This document shows, piece by piece, positions 12,230-25,112 of a stretch of DNA of 64,000 nt (position 1 is its first letter; each line of letters begins with the position of its first letter). A program made the translations under genes and the position numbers. The stretch is taken from NCBI GenBank assembly GCA_028554755.1, contig JAPTOF010000010.1, positions 13,340,501 through 13,404,500 of the forward strand, in the 5' to 3' direction. Under the pieces are notes generated by a model. It saw nothing but the letters and a program-made list of their open reading frames with translations, was not told the DNA's origin and ran no database searches. The stretch is from Cordia subcordata. Taxonomy: Eukaryota; Streptophyta; Magnoliopsida; Boraginales; Cordiaceae.

Positions 12230-13510
12230 TTACGAATGTAACTTCCGAGGGATCGACCACTATTCTAAATATAGTAAGGCGGAGAACTGTTGTTCATTGG
12301 AGCGCCGGAGTGCGGAGGTTGTTCCCATCATTGAAGTCAGAGTGTGGGACTGAGCCTTCCGAATGAGAAAGAAAAAGAGTGCTTAGTTTCGTTGGAAAAA
12401 CCAACGCAAATATCATATTGACTTTCTCTCGCCCTACTTCTAAAGATAGATAGAAAAGGTTGGAGAGAGTGACTTTCTGAAATTCTCTCCTTTCTAAAGC
12501 TGCGCAAGGCGGCCCGCTAAAAGGTGGGGGAACAAGAGTTGTCACGATAGAAAATAAAAAAGAAAGAAATGACTATAAGGAACCTACGATTTTCTCTTCT
12601 TAAACAACCTATATCCTCCACACTTAATCAGCATTTGATAGATTATCCAACCCCGAGCAATCTTAGTTATTGGTGGGGGTTCGGTTCGTTAGCTGGTATT
12701 TGTTTAGTCATTCAGATAGTGACTGGTGTTTTTTTAGCTATGCATTACACACCTCATGTGGATCTAGCTTTCAACAGCGTAGAACACATTATGAGAGATG
12801 TTGAAGGGGGCTGGTTGCTCCGTTATATGCATGCTAATGGGGCAAGTATGTTTCTCATTGTGGTTCACCTTCATATTTTTCGTGGTCTATATCATGCGAG
12901 TTATAGCAGTCCTAGGGAATTTGTTCGGTGTCTCGGAGTTGTAATCTTCCTATTAATGATTGTGACAGCTTTTATAGGATATGTACTACCTTGGGGTCAG
13001 ATGAGCTTTTGGGGAGCAACAGTAATTACAAGCTTAGCTAGCGCCATACCTGTAGTAGGAGATAGCATAGTAACCTGGCTTTGGGGTGGTTTCTCCGTGG
13101 ACAATGCCACCTTAAATCGTTTTTTTAGTCTTCATCATTTACTCCCCTTTATTTTAGTAGGTGCCAGTCTTCTTCATCTGGCCGCATTGCATCAATATGG
13201 ATCAAATAATCCATTGGGTGTACATTCAGAGATGGATAAAATAGCTTCTTACCCTTATTTTTATGTAAAGGATCTACAAAGATAAACCTTCCTTTATATA
13301 ACAATCATTTTATTTCACATGCCAAAAAATATGACTGTCAAAATCTTTTCCGCTTATAGTAAGACTCTGCGACTCTTGCAGCCCAGCATCTACAAACGAT
13401 ACCAACGAAGATGTGGTTACTCCCTTCTGCTCTGTCTTGTGCACATTGTCGAGCTAAGAGATTTTACCATGAGCCCCCAAGCTTCTGTTGCTCAAATGGT
13501 CAGGTGATCA
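12230..13510 (+). mobile_element. Mitochondrial DNA insertion (NUMT) containing the 5' part of cob
   Basis: This segment is richer in GC than its surroundings and carries the start of mitochondrial cytochrome b with about 340 bp of upstream sequence and about 230 bp of unrelated sequence after the break. Both edges are approximate, placed where composition changes. The sequence after 13277 is not cob and may be mitochondrial DNA already rearranged before transfer. Confidence 0.75.
12569..13285 (+). pseudogene. cob: Apocytochrome b, 3'-truncated mitochondrial copy
   Basis: The frame has 238 codons and matches plant mitochondrial cytochrome b from the initiator Met through residue about 235 of a protein normally near 390 residues. 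It then switches to two foreign residues and a stop. The retained part holds the first transmembrane helices and the Qo-side segment with the conserved [14 protein letters not shown] motif. The heme-ligand histidine pairs lie in helices B ([20 protein letters not shown]) and D ([17 protein letters not shown]). Cytochrome b is the core of respiratory complex III. A truncated copy in nuclear DNA, without a targeting peptide, is non-functional. Cytosines remain at CDS positions 286, 325, 358 and 568, which I recall as C-to-U editing sites in plant cob. That points to DNA-mediated, not RNA-mediated, transfer. Confidence 0.9.
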
Positions 13511-13736
13511 AGTCATTCACAAGAAACAAATCCAAAATCCCTAATTGACCAATTGAACACCTAATTTTGTAGTAATAAAATATCAATAAATAGCAGCAAT
13601 TAACCAAAAGCCTCCAAAAATAAAGTATGAATAACATAATGACAACTAAAAACTCGTACCTTCAAAACCTAAAATGCAACCTTTCTCTATTTTCTATTTT
13701 TTGTATATTGTTTTGTTTACATAGCCGAAAATATAG

Positions 13737-13779
<43 letters not shown>

Positions 13780-15047
13780 TGAGCATATATCTTTAATAGG
13801 GATGGATCAACATCTAATATGTACTTAGAGTAGATGCAGAGCAGCCACGTTAACTTTCTTGTCACGTGGCTTTGGCAACGTTGTATGTCATTATATACAG
13901 GCTTTGTTGGAGAAGTAGGTACGTCAAAAAGCACGTATGTTGAAACTTATTCGCTCTTTTATTATAGTAGTAATCAAGGTTTTTTGGGGATTAAATTTCA
14001 ACTAGAATTTTTATAAATAACGGACAAAAGAAACTATCTTTTTTAGCTTTATCTTCTTAAATCTAGTGTTGGGTCACGCCAATCATGGACTCCCACCAAT
14101 TCAACTTTTTTTTTTTTTCACAAACTAACTATAAATATTTAAAATGAAAAAAAATATTATTTTAGCACCTAAATATATTTTTTTTTACTTTCACAAAATG
14201 CTAACCTAAATTATAAAAAATTAAAAAGCTAAATTTCCTAAATCTTAAAAATTAAAATAATACAATCTAAAAACCTCCATAAACCCTTGCAAAGCATAGG
14301 GTGTGGAATTAGAAGGTAGAGTGTCTTCCTGTGTGATGCACGAGTTTTGATATTTATATAATATGATATAATATTAATAATTATATAATGGTTTCAAAAT
14401 TAAAAAAAGTATCTTTGACAATTATTTTGATATTTATATAATATGATTTTACTCGTGTGATAAACGGGAGAAATAAGTATTTCATATTTTTATTATTGTT
14501 CATGGTCAAATTTGACAACTAATGTGAGGGATAATAATACCTCTATAGATGGGAGAAACTTACGAAAATCGTGATGACAAATTCATCGCATTGTCATGAT
14601 GTTTATATAACCAAAAACAAAAATCAAGAAAGGAAAAGAAACACCAATCATCATTAGCAGCACGATTTCAAGACTACCAAAAATAGGCATTGAATATATG
14701 TATGGGCAATATAATGGTGTTTTGGAAAACATAATATCACATTGATGGGGTTATTACTATTAATAAATTGATCATAGTATGATGTGATTAACAAAATCAT
14801 GGGATAGAAATTGAATCATCGAAATAGAAAGATTTAGATGCAACGTTAGAGTTTGTAGAACAAAAAGGCAATGAAAACAAAAAAGGGGCAAAACTAGAAT
14901 ACTAATATGAAGTATGGTGAAAATAGTATTTTTGCGTGCGTATGTATAATAATGTAGGAAGTGCCACATATTACAACGTAAACTAACAACAAAAATGGAG
15001 AGAAGCTTTGTGGTGCAACGGTTCTACTTAGTGTATAGTATAGATAT

Positions 15048-15094
<47 letters not shown>

Positions 15095-15762
15095 TTATAC
15101 TTTTTTTATCATTGTGAGAGTTCTATGTTTGAGCATTATGGGTGTGCCATATCAATGCTTACACGGCATGATTATTTTATTTTTTATCATTTAACTTTCT
15201 ATTATTTCTTATCATTATAAATATACATTATTAGCTTTAATTAAAATATTAAATGGCCAATCAATTGATACTTAACATTAGATTCATTTGTGAATTCTAA
15301 AAAATTTATTTCTTACCTATTATGTATATGTATTATTAGCATTAGAAATTTAATTTCTAATCAATTAATTCTTAAAATAATATTCATTTGTGAGTTTCAA
15401 AAGATTAAATGTGAGTAAATTTTATGTTTATTGTTAAAAGATACCTTTTTAAACATTATGAGAATATCATATCAGCACTTATATGGCAATAGATATTTTA
15501 TTATTAGCTTATATAATAATGTATTATTTATCTTATTTATTATATTTTTATCTTTGTGAATATAAATAAATTATTAGTTTTAGTTGAAAAATTAAATAAT
15601 CAATCAATTAGTGCTTAAAATATATTTCATTTGTGAATTCAAAAAGGTTCACTTATTATCAATTATGAATATATATTCTTAGTTTTAACTTAGAAATTTA
15701 ATTATCAAATAACTAATTTTTAAAAATAATATTCATTCATGAATTTCAAAATGTTCATTTCT

Positions 15763-15815
<53 letters not shown>

Positions 15816-18630
15816 TATATAATATTATTATTAGTTTTAATTTAGAAATTTAATTAGTGATTAATTAATGTTTAAAAGCAAAGTATTTTTTTATTTGTGG
15901 ATTGTAAAGATTAAAATTGAGAAAAATATTCATTTATTGCTTTAAAATATCCACGCAGAGCACAGAATAATTATGACTAAATTCTTCATATGTTATGAAA
16001 AATAAATAAATTCAACTTAATTTAACATTTTCAATCTGATCTGTGAAGAATTAGACAACCTTCTCGTTGACTTGCTCTAGTGTATCTGACCTGCAAAATA
16101 GAAGAAACTAGGCAGTGGTGTGATACCAGCCAAAGAGTCTCCGATATCTAAGTCAATACTTTCCTTTTAGGGTAAACTTAAGGATGGAATAAAGTGTCTA
16201 GAATGGAGTTACCTTATTTGGGCGTAGAGGGCTTCTATTTATAGTTTTGGGGTGAGAGACGCATGTCATCTTTCATGGATGGATACGTAGCCATTGGGCC
16301 AGCTAGTGACATGGTCAGGAAGTGCCAATGGGTTGATTGGTCAAGCCTAATTTGGGAAAGCCTTATTAGGAAGATTTCGATAAGGTCAATGGTACTGGCC
16401 GACCTTGTATCACTATAAAAAATTAAATTTGTGCAAAGCATGGATTAAAGTGCACGCCACATCAGCTTCTATTAGCTTGCCAACTCAACTAAAAATAATT
16501 TATTATTATTAGAGATAAATTTATGCTACCTTTTTCTCTAATATTATTATTATTAACATCTTACCTCTCTCTCCATTACATACATTAAAGACGAAATAAA
16601 ATTGTGCTCTTTCTTTTACTCTTTCTTAGTCTGTTGCAAAAGAAAAGAAAACAAATATTAAAAATGAAATGAAATTGTGCTCCTTTGGTTACTTTCTACG
16701 TTTACTATAAAAAAATATTTTTTGTGCATTATATGAGTGCCATGTTAGCACTTATATAGCAATTGTTATTTTATTATTGGCTTGTATAATAATTCAATAT
16801 TTATTATATTTTTATTATTTTTATTTTATGAATATAATTAAATTATTATTTTAATTGAAAAATTAAATAATCAATCAATTAATGCTTAAAATATATTTGT
16901 GAGTTCCAAAATGATCATTTATTATCTATTTTATATATATATATATATTCTTAGTTTTAATATAAAAATATAATTGCCAATTAATTAAATATTAAAAATA
17001 ATATTCATTTGTGAATTTCGAAAGGTTCATTTCTTATCCATTATAAATATATATATATATAAATATATATATTATTAGTTTAATTTAAATTTTTAATTGC
17101 TAAGTAATTAATGATTAAAAATCTTGAAGTATTTTTTATTTGTGAATTTTAACAATTAAACCTAAGTAAATTTAGCATTATTATTTAAAGAATCCTTGTA
17201 GAGCAAGAATATTCATAACTAAATTAGTTATCTACCATTAAAAATAAATCATTTCAACTTAATTTAATATTTATTATTAAAAAATAAGTTCGCGTGAAGC
17301 ACATATAAGAGTGTACTAGTTTATATCTATATATCTATATCTATATATATATATAGTTTAAATATGTATAGATTGTAGCTTAAAGAAGTATACCACATCA
17401 ACTCTCATTTATTTGCCAACTCAGCTAAAATTTGTTATTAATATTATAAATATTATTAATAACAATTTCAATATTATTCATTTGGAAGACTTTTGATCTC
17501 CCCACAATGTTGGTTATAGATGTAATGTATATGAGTTTTGAAACCTAGGAGTATCATATTTAAGATGATTTAAACTATAAGGTTAATATAAAGGGATTTT
17601 GAGACCCTTTGAATGCCTTATCAATGGTAGACTTTTTGCCATACCAATTCTTTCATCTATAAATAGTTGCATTGTCAAACTTCAAGATATACAAAGAAAA
17701 CAGGGTTCTTTTTTGCATAAAGTTCTTCTTATAATCTATAAGAATCATTGGCTTCCATAATTTGAGCGACACATTCACAAAAGGCAAACCACTGTATCCT
17801 AAGAGATTTATGTGAGAAACTGTCAACACTGTCGCAGAGCGTTAAACTCTTAAGGAGATTAAATCCAGCTCAAGCCTCAATCCTAATTTGCTTTTGATAT
17901 TTTCTCATTTTCTTTCTTATAAATATTTTCTTTCAATTTCTTGTAATTCATTTTATTTTGTTTAAGTAATCTATATTACTCGTGTATTCAATTGGTTATT
18001 TTAATTTTAGCTTAATTCTTTAATATTACTACATGTTCTGTTCCGCACACAAGCCTACACATATAAAAAACTTTTTGAATTATTTTTTAATTTTAGTTTA
18101 TTCATAATTATCATGTTATTTACACATAAGTTATATATATGTGTATGTTTGTGTGTGTATAACAATTTGTTGTCTTTAATTAAAAATAAATAAACTCAAT
18201 AAAAATGTAAAGTTTGCTATTAAAAATAAATTAACTTGGGCAAAGCATGATATAGGTAACGCTAGTGTATATAACAATAACAACAACAACAACAACAACA
18301 ACAACAATAACAACAACAACAACAACAACAACAATAACAATAACAATAGTAATAATAATAGTAGTAGTAATAGTAATAATAAATTTTTATCTCATTAAAG
18401 TTTAAGAGGCCTTAGGAAATGCCACATCATCATAATTTAATTTATTTGTTTTATTTTTATTAATTACACTTTAACACTAACAAATTAAAAAAAATAGTTC
18501 TACAAGTCCCCATTGTTTTCAAGTTAGTCCTCATTGTTAAGAAAGATCCAAATCAATTTCTATTATTTTCAAGATGTGATCAATTTAATTTATATCATGA
18601 AATACTTAATAAGAAATATGTATCTATCTA
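13511..18630. repeat. AT-rich repeat field, no gene recognised
   Basis: It is dominated by AT microsatellites (about 13740-13777, 15050-15092, 15766-15807) and repeated units of about 115-300 bp built from phrases such as 'tttaattgctaatcaattaat', 'attcatttgtgaattt' and 'ggttcatttctta' (15230-15900, 16840-17160). A reverse-complement copy lies at 44150-44910. Promoter-like or LTR-like scraps occur at 16200-16440 and 17640-17900 (ctataaatag). An AAC trinucleotide array spans about 18272-18345. Two right edges, at about 17281-17322 and 18222-18270, end in CTAGT after a weak GC-containing stretch, which resembles Helitron 3' ends, but no hairpin is convincing. Confidence 0.5.
18272..18378 (+). 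repeat. AAC/AAT trinucleotide microsatellite
   Basis: A near-pure run of AAC units grades into AAT and AGT units. Confidence 0.9.
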
Positions 18631-18637
18631 TATTTAT

Positions 18638-20341
18638 AGTATTATATAAAATTAAATTCAAGTGAGGAATTCTTATGCCATATAAGCCAACATAAGAGAA
18701 AGTAAGTCAAAATTTCATACTTTCATAAATATTGATGTCCATACTAATTTTAAATTTTATAATTTTAGATCATTTTATTTTACAATTTTTTTAACATATT
18801 ATGTTTAATTTTAAATCTATATATATGTAACCTATGTATTTATATATATCCATATCTATATACCAATACATATAATAATCTATATAAACTTGTATCTTAC
18901 AAGAGCTTTTAAAACCTTGGAACAATCTAGTGATCATTAAGCCTCTGAATGTACCATTATTAATTTGCAAATACAAAATGAGTTTGAAAATTCAAAAAGA
19001 TTTGGTACTATGAGATAGTTTGGAAACCAAAGATTCTTATAATATTTTAATTTAACACTTTTTCAGGACTTTTATCATATGGACAAACACAAAGAGATAT
19101 ATATTACATGTAAATAGATAGATGACAACAATATATATATACACACACACACATACCTATACATATAATGTACACACACACACAAAGTGGCATATATACA
19201 CACCTCACAAGAGTTTGGTGACCTTAGTATGTGTTGGAATTGAATGAATTGCGAATGAAAAAATTGCATGATAAAAATATGTAAATTATATCCTTGATAT
19301 AATTTGGGGATTTATTAGTTAATTAATGACTATTTTTATCATCATATTCTTGGTTGATAGACGTTTGGAACTCAAATGTGAAGCTTGAATCTGAAACAAA
19401 TGCATTAGATGTTACAAGCTTGCATGAAGTTTACTTGAAAGCTAATATTGTGGCAAATGGCGTGATAATTTACAAGCAAAACCAAGGGAAATTGCACGAA
19501 AGCTAATAATTACCTAATCTAGACTATTGTCCAATTTAATTCCATAAGACAAGAAAATACATTAAAAATCTAAATATACTTCAACAAATATAACAAGTGT
19601 GTATTAAGCAATTTTTCTTTTTTTTTTTTTAATAGAAAACTATTGTGAAAAGTATTATTTGCAACATTTTTCAATTATTGCCCCTAAAAGACTGTTGCAG
19701 CTTCAAACAATGGTTAGAAAACCATTGCAAAAAGTCACTTGCAACGGTTTTTAACCTTTTTGCAATGGCTTTCAACCTTTGTGACAAGCTTTCAATGTTG
19801 TAGTACTAGGAGTAGTTTAATCGTTGTTGTAATCTCAAAATTCATCCAAAGCACAGGAAGAGATTGTTATGGTGGCACCTTCGGTTAGATTTGTCATGAC
19901 AAAGTCCCAAAGCTTCACTTTTAAGTTAGTCCATTAGGTCTTTAACGTGCTATGGTAGACTTGCACACCAACTATTACTAGTTCCTGGATCAAATCCAGT
20001 GCAAAATAACAAGCCCTTTAAAGTTGGTTTGTCCAAACATCAGTTGATCGAATATAGTTCATGCCTTGGTACATGATCAACTAGAAAAGTCAATATTTGG
20101 TCAAAGTTGTACATGAGTGCATTCATCCTTTAGGAATTTTTTTACACAAACAATTGGCTTTACTGATTTTTGCTTGGTGAGATGCATCAACTAGAAAAGT
20201 CAATATTTCAATTGTTATTTGATTCTTGACACAAGATGACAAATGTAAAATTACAACCATTTGACCAAATACTTAATATAGTCCAAAGATTTCCCATTAA
20301 ATACATTACAACACTTGAAAGTATACAGACAAATGCAGATG
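18638..20341. other. Upstream part of the duplicated block, no gene recognised
   Basis: AT-rich DNA matching 46264-47930. It includes a short palindromic 'caacggtttt...aaccattgcaa' stretch (19640-19800) that looks like a small inverted-repeat element. No coding frame of note. Confidence 0.5.
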
Positions 20342-20350
20342 TTCACTTTT
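20342..20350 (+). repeat. 9-bp target-site duplication of the MULE, left
   Basis: TTCACTTTT is repeated exactly at 28184-28192. A 9-bp duplication is the signature of Mutator-superfamily insertion. Confidence 0.93.
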
Positions 20351-20455
20351 GGAAAATTCTTAATTTTACCCTTTTTTTAAAAAATTATTACAAAAATACC
20401 CTAGTTTTAAAATCGTTTGCAAAAATACCCTCTTTGGTACTTACCGTTTCCATTA
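20351..20455 (+). repeat. MULE left terminal inverted repeat
   Basis: It aligns with the reverse complement of 28083-28183. Shared blocks include ATTTTTACCCTTTTT-like, ACAAAAATACCCT and CAAAAATACCCT segments. Confidence 0.9.
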
Positions 20456-20635
20456 ATTCCGGGAATAAAAAAATTTTAAAAAAGCCGTTGGGAATTTAAA
20501 TACTTTCGGTAAGTTACCTATCGATATAAGCACAGAAACGGCAGGTGACTTACCGTGTACTGTTTTACCGAGATGCGTTAAAATTCAAAAAAAAAATGGT
20601 TGGGCCATTATGATTTTTGGTAAGTTTTTATTTTG

Positions 20636-20647
20636 GCTATAAATACC
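20636..20647 (+). promoter_or_regulatory. TATA box of the MULE-borne plant-mobile-domain gene
   Basis: GCTATAAATACC is a canonical plant TATA element about 285 bp inside the left end of the MULE. It is followed by a pyrimidine-rich leader and a possible splice donor (cttGTAAGTTTTC, about 20800). The first coding ATG is 1.7 kb away, so a 5' UTR intron spanning the minisatellite is likely. Confidence 0.6.
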
Positions 20648-21114
20648 CCCTCCCTCTCGCCATTTTTCCCCACACCCGAGTTTACCCCACCCCTCACCTT
20701 TCCCAGCTTTGATATTGTGCCAAAAAAAATATATATTCTGGTCCTTTTTTTTTTACAAAAAAGTTTGCTCCACGCGTAGGAAAGTGCCTTTACTTGTAAG
20801 TTTTCTACATTCTCGCCTTTTTGTTTGTTATATATTGAATTTTATATGTATATACATGTTGTTAATATGCATCTTATGTATGTATATATGTAATGTATAT
20901 AGCATGTATGTATGTATATAGTATATGTACATGTGATATTAAAAGGTCTACAATCTTGATATGTATTATTATGTGTTATATATATATGTATTTATTTTAG
21001 TTGCATATATGCGGGTGTGTGTTTATTTTACATGAATATGTATATATTTTTTTTACATGCATATGAATAGGATATTTATCGTAATTTTGTAATGTATGAC
21101 CTCTTTATTTGGTA

Positions 21115-22050
21115 GAGATTTATAGTATTTAAAAACTGTAGAAAGATTTTAGAAGTTGATTCCGAAATTTAGAAATCTCATAAACCGAGATTTATAGTAT
21201 TTAGAAAATTTAGAAAGATTTTATAAAAAGTTATGAAATTTTAGAAAGATTTTAGAAGAAGTTATGAATTTTAGAAATTTCATAAAGCCGAGATTTATAG
21301 TATTTAGAAAATTTAGAAAGATTTTATAAAAAGTTATGAAAATTTAGAAAGATTTTAGAAGAAGTTATGAATTTTAGAAATTTCATAAAGTCGAGATTTA
21401 TAGTATTTAGAAAATTTAGAAAGATTTTATAAAAAGTTATGAAAATTTAGAAAGATTTTAGAAGAACTTATGAATTTTAGAAATTTCATAGAGCCGAGAT
21501 TTATAGTATTTAGAAAATTTAGAAAGATTTTATAAAAAGTTATGAAAATTTAGAAAGATTTTAGAAGAAGTTATGAATTTTAGAAATTTCATAAAGTCAA
21601 GATTTATAGTATTTAGAAAGATTTTATAAAAAGTTATTAAAATTTAGAAAGATTTTAGAAAAAGGTTTTAATTTTAGAAATTTCATAGAGCCGAGATTTA
21701 TAGTATTTAGAAAATTTAGAAAGATTTTAGAAAAAGTTATGAAAATTTAGAAATTTCATAGAGCCGATATTTATAGTATTTAGAAAATTTAGAAAGATTT
21801 TAGAAAAAGTTTGGAAAGATTTTAGAAGAAGTTATGAAGTATAGAAATTTCATAGAGCCAAGATTTATAGTATTTAGAAAATTTAGAAAGATTTTAGAAA
21901 AAGTTATGAAAATTTAGAAAGATCTCGTTCCTAAGTTATGAATTTTAAAAATTTCATAGAGCCGAGATTTATAGTATGTAGAAAATTTAGAAAGATTTTA
22001 TAAAAAGTTATGAAAATTTAGAAAGATTTTAGAAATTGCTTTTAGAAAAA
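21115..22050 (+). repeat. Minisatellite of about 103 bp, roughly nine copies, inside the MULE
   Basis: Unit starts (gagatttatagtattta) lie near 21187, 21290, 21393, 21496, 21599, 21693, 21766, 21860 and 21964. The spacing is exactly 103 bp for the first units and 73-104 bp for later, rearranged ones. Each unit is built from shorter 'atttagaaagatttta' sub-repeats. No open frame crosses it. Confidence 0.92.
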
Positions 22051-22347
22051 GTTATTAGGAATATGGTGTCGTTTATTAGGAACAAGAACTATATTTAGTT
22101 AGTTAGAAACGTAATATAATTCAATAGAAAATTAATTTAATTTATTGAAAAATAATTCCTAAGGAATTTCCTTAGGATTTTCTTAAAATGTACTAGGAAA
22201 TTATTTGATTAGAAGATTAATATAAATGTTTGTAACTTATTAACAAAATTGTACAACTGTCTAGGAACAAGAATATGGTTTATTTGCCAAAAAATCATTA
22301 TAAAAAATTAGTTACGCATATTAACTGTTTGATCGTAGGATAGTATC

Positions 22348-24809
22348 ATGGATGTCTGCCTTAAACCCCAGGATGCATCCCTTTTGGTGCATTACACCCA
22401 GCATAGGACGCAGATTTTGACGGGGGAGACTGCGTCGAAGGACTTGTGCACGCAGTAAGGCGATGGGTACTTGTTCTAGACCCCGGTGTACCCATTAGTA
22501 CAGGAAGAGTTGTTGCGTGTGGGGTTCTATGGCTGTTATAAGGCAGGTTGGCATGAACTCGACCACGCCTTATTGACAGCCGACGTGGAGAGGTGGCGGA
22601 CGGAAATACACACCTTCCACTTGCCTGTTGGAGAGGCCACTATCACACTACAGGATGTGGCCGTTTTATGGGACTACCGGTGTCTGGTAACCCCATCCCG
22701 CACTTATCCACGACGAGGTGCATTTATGGTGAGTGGGCTGCGCTTTTCTATGATCTTTGCGGCATTACAGTGGAAAATAAACATATGGAGTTGAAATTCG
22801 AAAAGATCAGGCATTCTAAGGTGAAGCGGTTGTATGAGATGACTTACCAGCACAAGGTCGAGGGTGCAGCCGTAGCGTGACGTGCCCGTCTATAGATGTT
22901 CGGGTACATAGTCTCTCATCTCTTTATCGATACCAGTGGCAGCTGGGGGAACATGAACTGGCTGACTTTGCTCACGAACATTGAGGCTGTGAAGGGATTA
23001 AACTAGGGTGCTGCTACGCTAGCACATTTGTACAGGGGGATGGATGCCTTTGTATATTCCGATAGGACATATCTCTGTGGCGGTATCACCCTGCTGCAGG
23101 TACTGCGCATAAGTCACTTAATCATTGTTTGTAAATATCACGTGATTTCTATATGGGATTAACTTAACTGTCCACTTATTTGCAGTGGTGGATATGGGAC
23201 AGGTTCGACTGTTTCCGTCCCACACTTATTGAGTCCAGGCCCCAGGACATCCAGAGCAGGATGCACTAGCACGAGGTCGGATGGAACCTACTAGACGCAC
23301 CACGGGAGGCAATGTATCTTATGGAGAAGTCCTTTGTAGACACAGCCAACGGGGGCCTACTACTATATCGCGATGTCATTGACAAGCTTCAGCCCGACTA
23401 GGTTCTTTTTTCATAGCAAATGTAGGTAGTATGTTAAATTTATTTCAATGCTAGTGAAATAGTACTAACCTTAAGTATCTATGCACTTTTACATTGCAAT
23501 TTATTTGGCAGCCGTATAGGGACATTATAGGGGATCTGCCGGAGTACTGTACAGACAGGTCAGACTGGTGGAGGACGAAGGTGCCCCTGCTCTGCGGTGG
23601 ATTGGTTGAATGGCATCGAGCTGATCGTGTGCTACGCCAGTTTGGGATGCGCCAGCCTATCCCAGACGCCCCTAAGCCGTTCGTCTCCCAGGCACACTTG
23701 AAAGGGAAGAAGATGTTGAAGCCCCTGGACGTGGAGCAGTGGCATGGGCGATGGGCCAGGGCGCAGGACGTTGTAATGAACGGTGTCGTTGAGGATAGGC
23801 CAGATCCAGTGCACCTGCAATAGTACATGCAGTGGTACCGACGCCGATCTATCATTCGGATTGGCCATCCGTCATGGGTGCCTCGTTGTGTGGGATATAT
23901 GGCGACAGCACAAGACGAGAATTTTATGGTAAGTCGACCATATTGGTTATTAGCATACTGCATAATGTTTTTCTTGATAGATGTATGATACGAAGTAAAT
24001 ATTTTTTTCGTAATTATGTTTTGCAGGCTTCGACATTGGGCTATGCATTCTATCACATACGGCGGGCCTCATAGCAGCACAGCCAGGGAAAGTTGGCACA
24101 TGATCGTTTCTGGTGGAAGATGGATAATGTCGTGTCCCAGATGCAGCGGGCCCTGGAACAGACTAAGCACGACGATATTTTGGCGACGCCCTCGTATTTT
24201 GACCTGCCCGATGCATCGACCCAGCCAGAGATGCAGCCCCATTAGTCCCAGCCGCCTCCGTCATACTATTCGTGTGGGCAGACACTTACACAACAGCCCC
24301 TACCGATATACCCATAGGCATACACCCTACCGCAGCAGCCCCCACCGACATACCAGTGGGGCTACCAGTCATTTCCACCACATCCCACACAGTGGTCTCA
24401 GCCCACACAATGGGGCCAGCCGGGGCCGAGTGGATCGTCTTACATGCAGTATACCCCATTTAGTCAGGGTATCCATCCGTTTACATCCACACCGGTCGCC
24501 CCACCGCGTCCGCCCATGTCATCGTAGTTTGTGTACGAGCCAACGCAGATGACCATGCCGACGGGGGTATGGACGGACCCGTCCACTTCCCCACTGGTAG
24601 TTAAAGACTATCTTGCCCCATCACAGGATGTAGAGGGTGAGGATTAGGGCGGTGGTGAACAGGGTGATGCACAGGGTGGGGAGCAGCAGCCACCAGCTGA
24701 GGAGGTACCGCCATATCGAGCTGGGAAGCGCCCTTCTGCGTCGCAGCCGCAACGAGTCCAGCCCCCTCGCGCGAAGAAGGGATATCCTCCGGCGTGTGGG
24801 ACGCATTAG
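22348..24809 (+). pseudogene. Plant mobile domain (MAIN-like / PMD) gene, decayed, carried by the MULE
   Basis: Successive segments read as the plant mobile domain (aminotransferase-like, PF10536) of MAIL1/MAIN-like proteins. The ATG at 22348 opens a 'PQDASLLVHYTQHR' region. Then 22486-22790 holds GFYGCYKAGW, ERWRTEIHTFHLPVGEATITLQDVAVL. A probable intron follows at about 23099-23184 (GTACTG...TTGCAG) before a WWIWDRFDCFRP segment. The 23494-23927 stretch (PYRDIIGDLPEY... RADRVLRQFGMRQPIP) is the usual C-terminal half, and an intron at about 23928-24026 is followed by a Pro/Gln-rich tail ending PPRAKKGYPP and TAG at 24807. Host PMD proteins act in nuclear silencing and genome stability with the phosphatase PP7L; transposon-borne versions have unknown roles. 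Stops near 22456 and 22476 and frame changes show that it is broken. Confidence 0.85.
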
Positions 24810-25112
24810 ATTTGTTTTTTCTTTCAATTTTTAATTTATGTAATTTATCTTTTCCACTATGTAAATGAATACCAGTCATTTAACAAACTAGTTTTACTTG
24901 AATTACATTTCAGTTCAAGTTCACTATATATGTGTACGACAAAGTTTAACAAACATTAAAGCAATCTACCTACATTACATCATACATTACATCCCAGAAC
25001 ACATTGAACTTGAAAGCCATTCAAAACTCTAAAAATTACACGTAGTGAATAAAGTACAATACATTTCTAGCAAACATTATCAGAACTATTGTTGTGTGGC
25101 CCTAGTTTGATT

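Noticed and set aside
13319..13507. 62-codon frame after the cob fragment
   Set aside because: It lies in the organellar-looking tail of the NUMT, has no recognised domain, and matches no cob sequence. Kept only as part of the insertion.
13662..13934. 90-codon minus-strand frame with Tyr-Ile repeats
   Set aside because: It is a translation of an AT microsatellite, with no other support.
21115..22050. Regular repeats considered as a CRISPR-like array
   Set aside because: Whole units of 103 bp are repeated without unique spacers, and the context is a plant transposon, so this is a minisatellite.
22593..24879. Overlapping frames on both strands in the GC-rich part of the MULE
   Set aside because: They are shadows of the decayed PMD gene in other frames, with no domain of their own.
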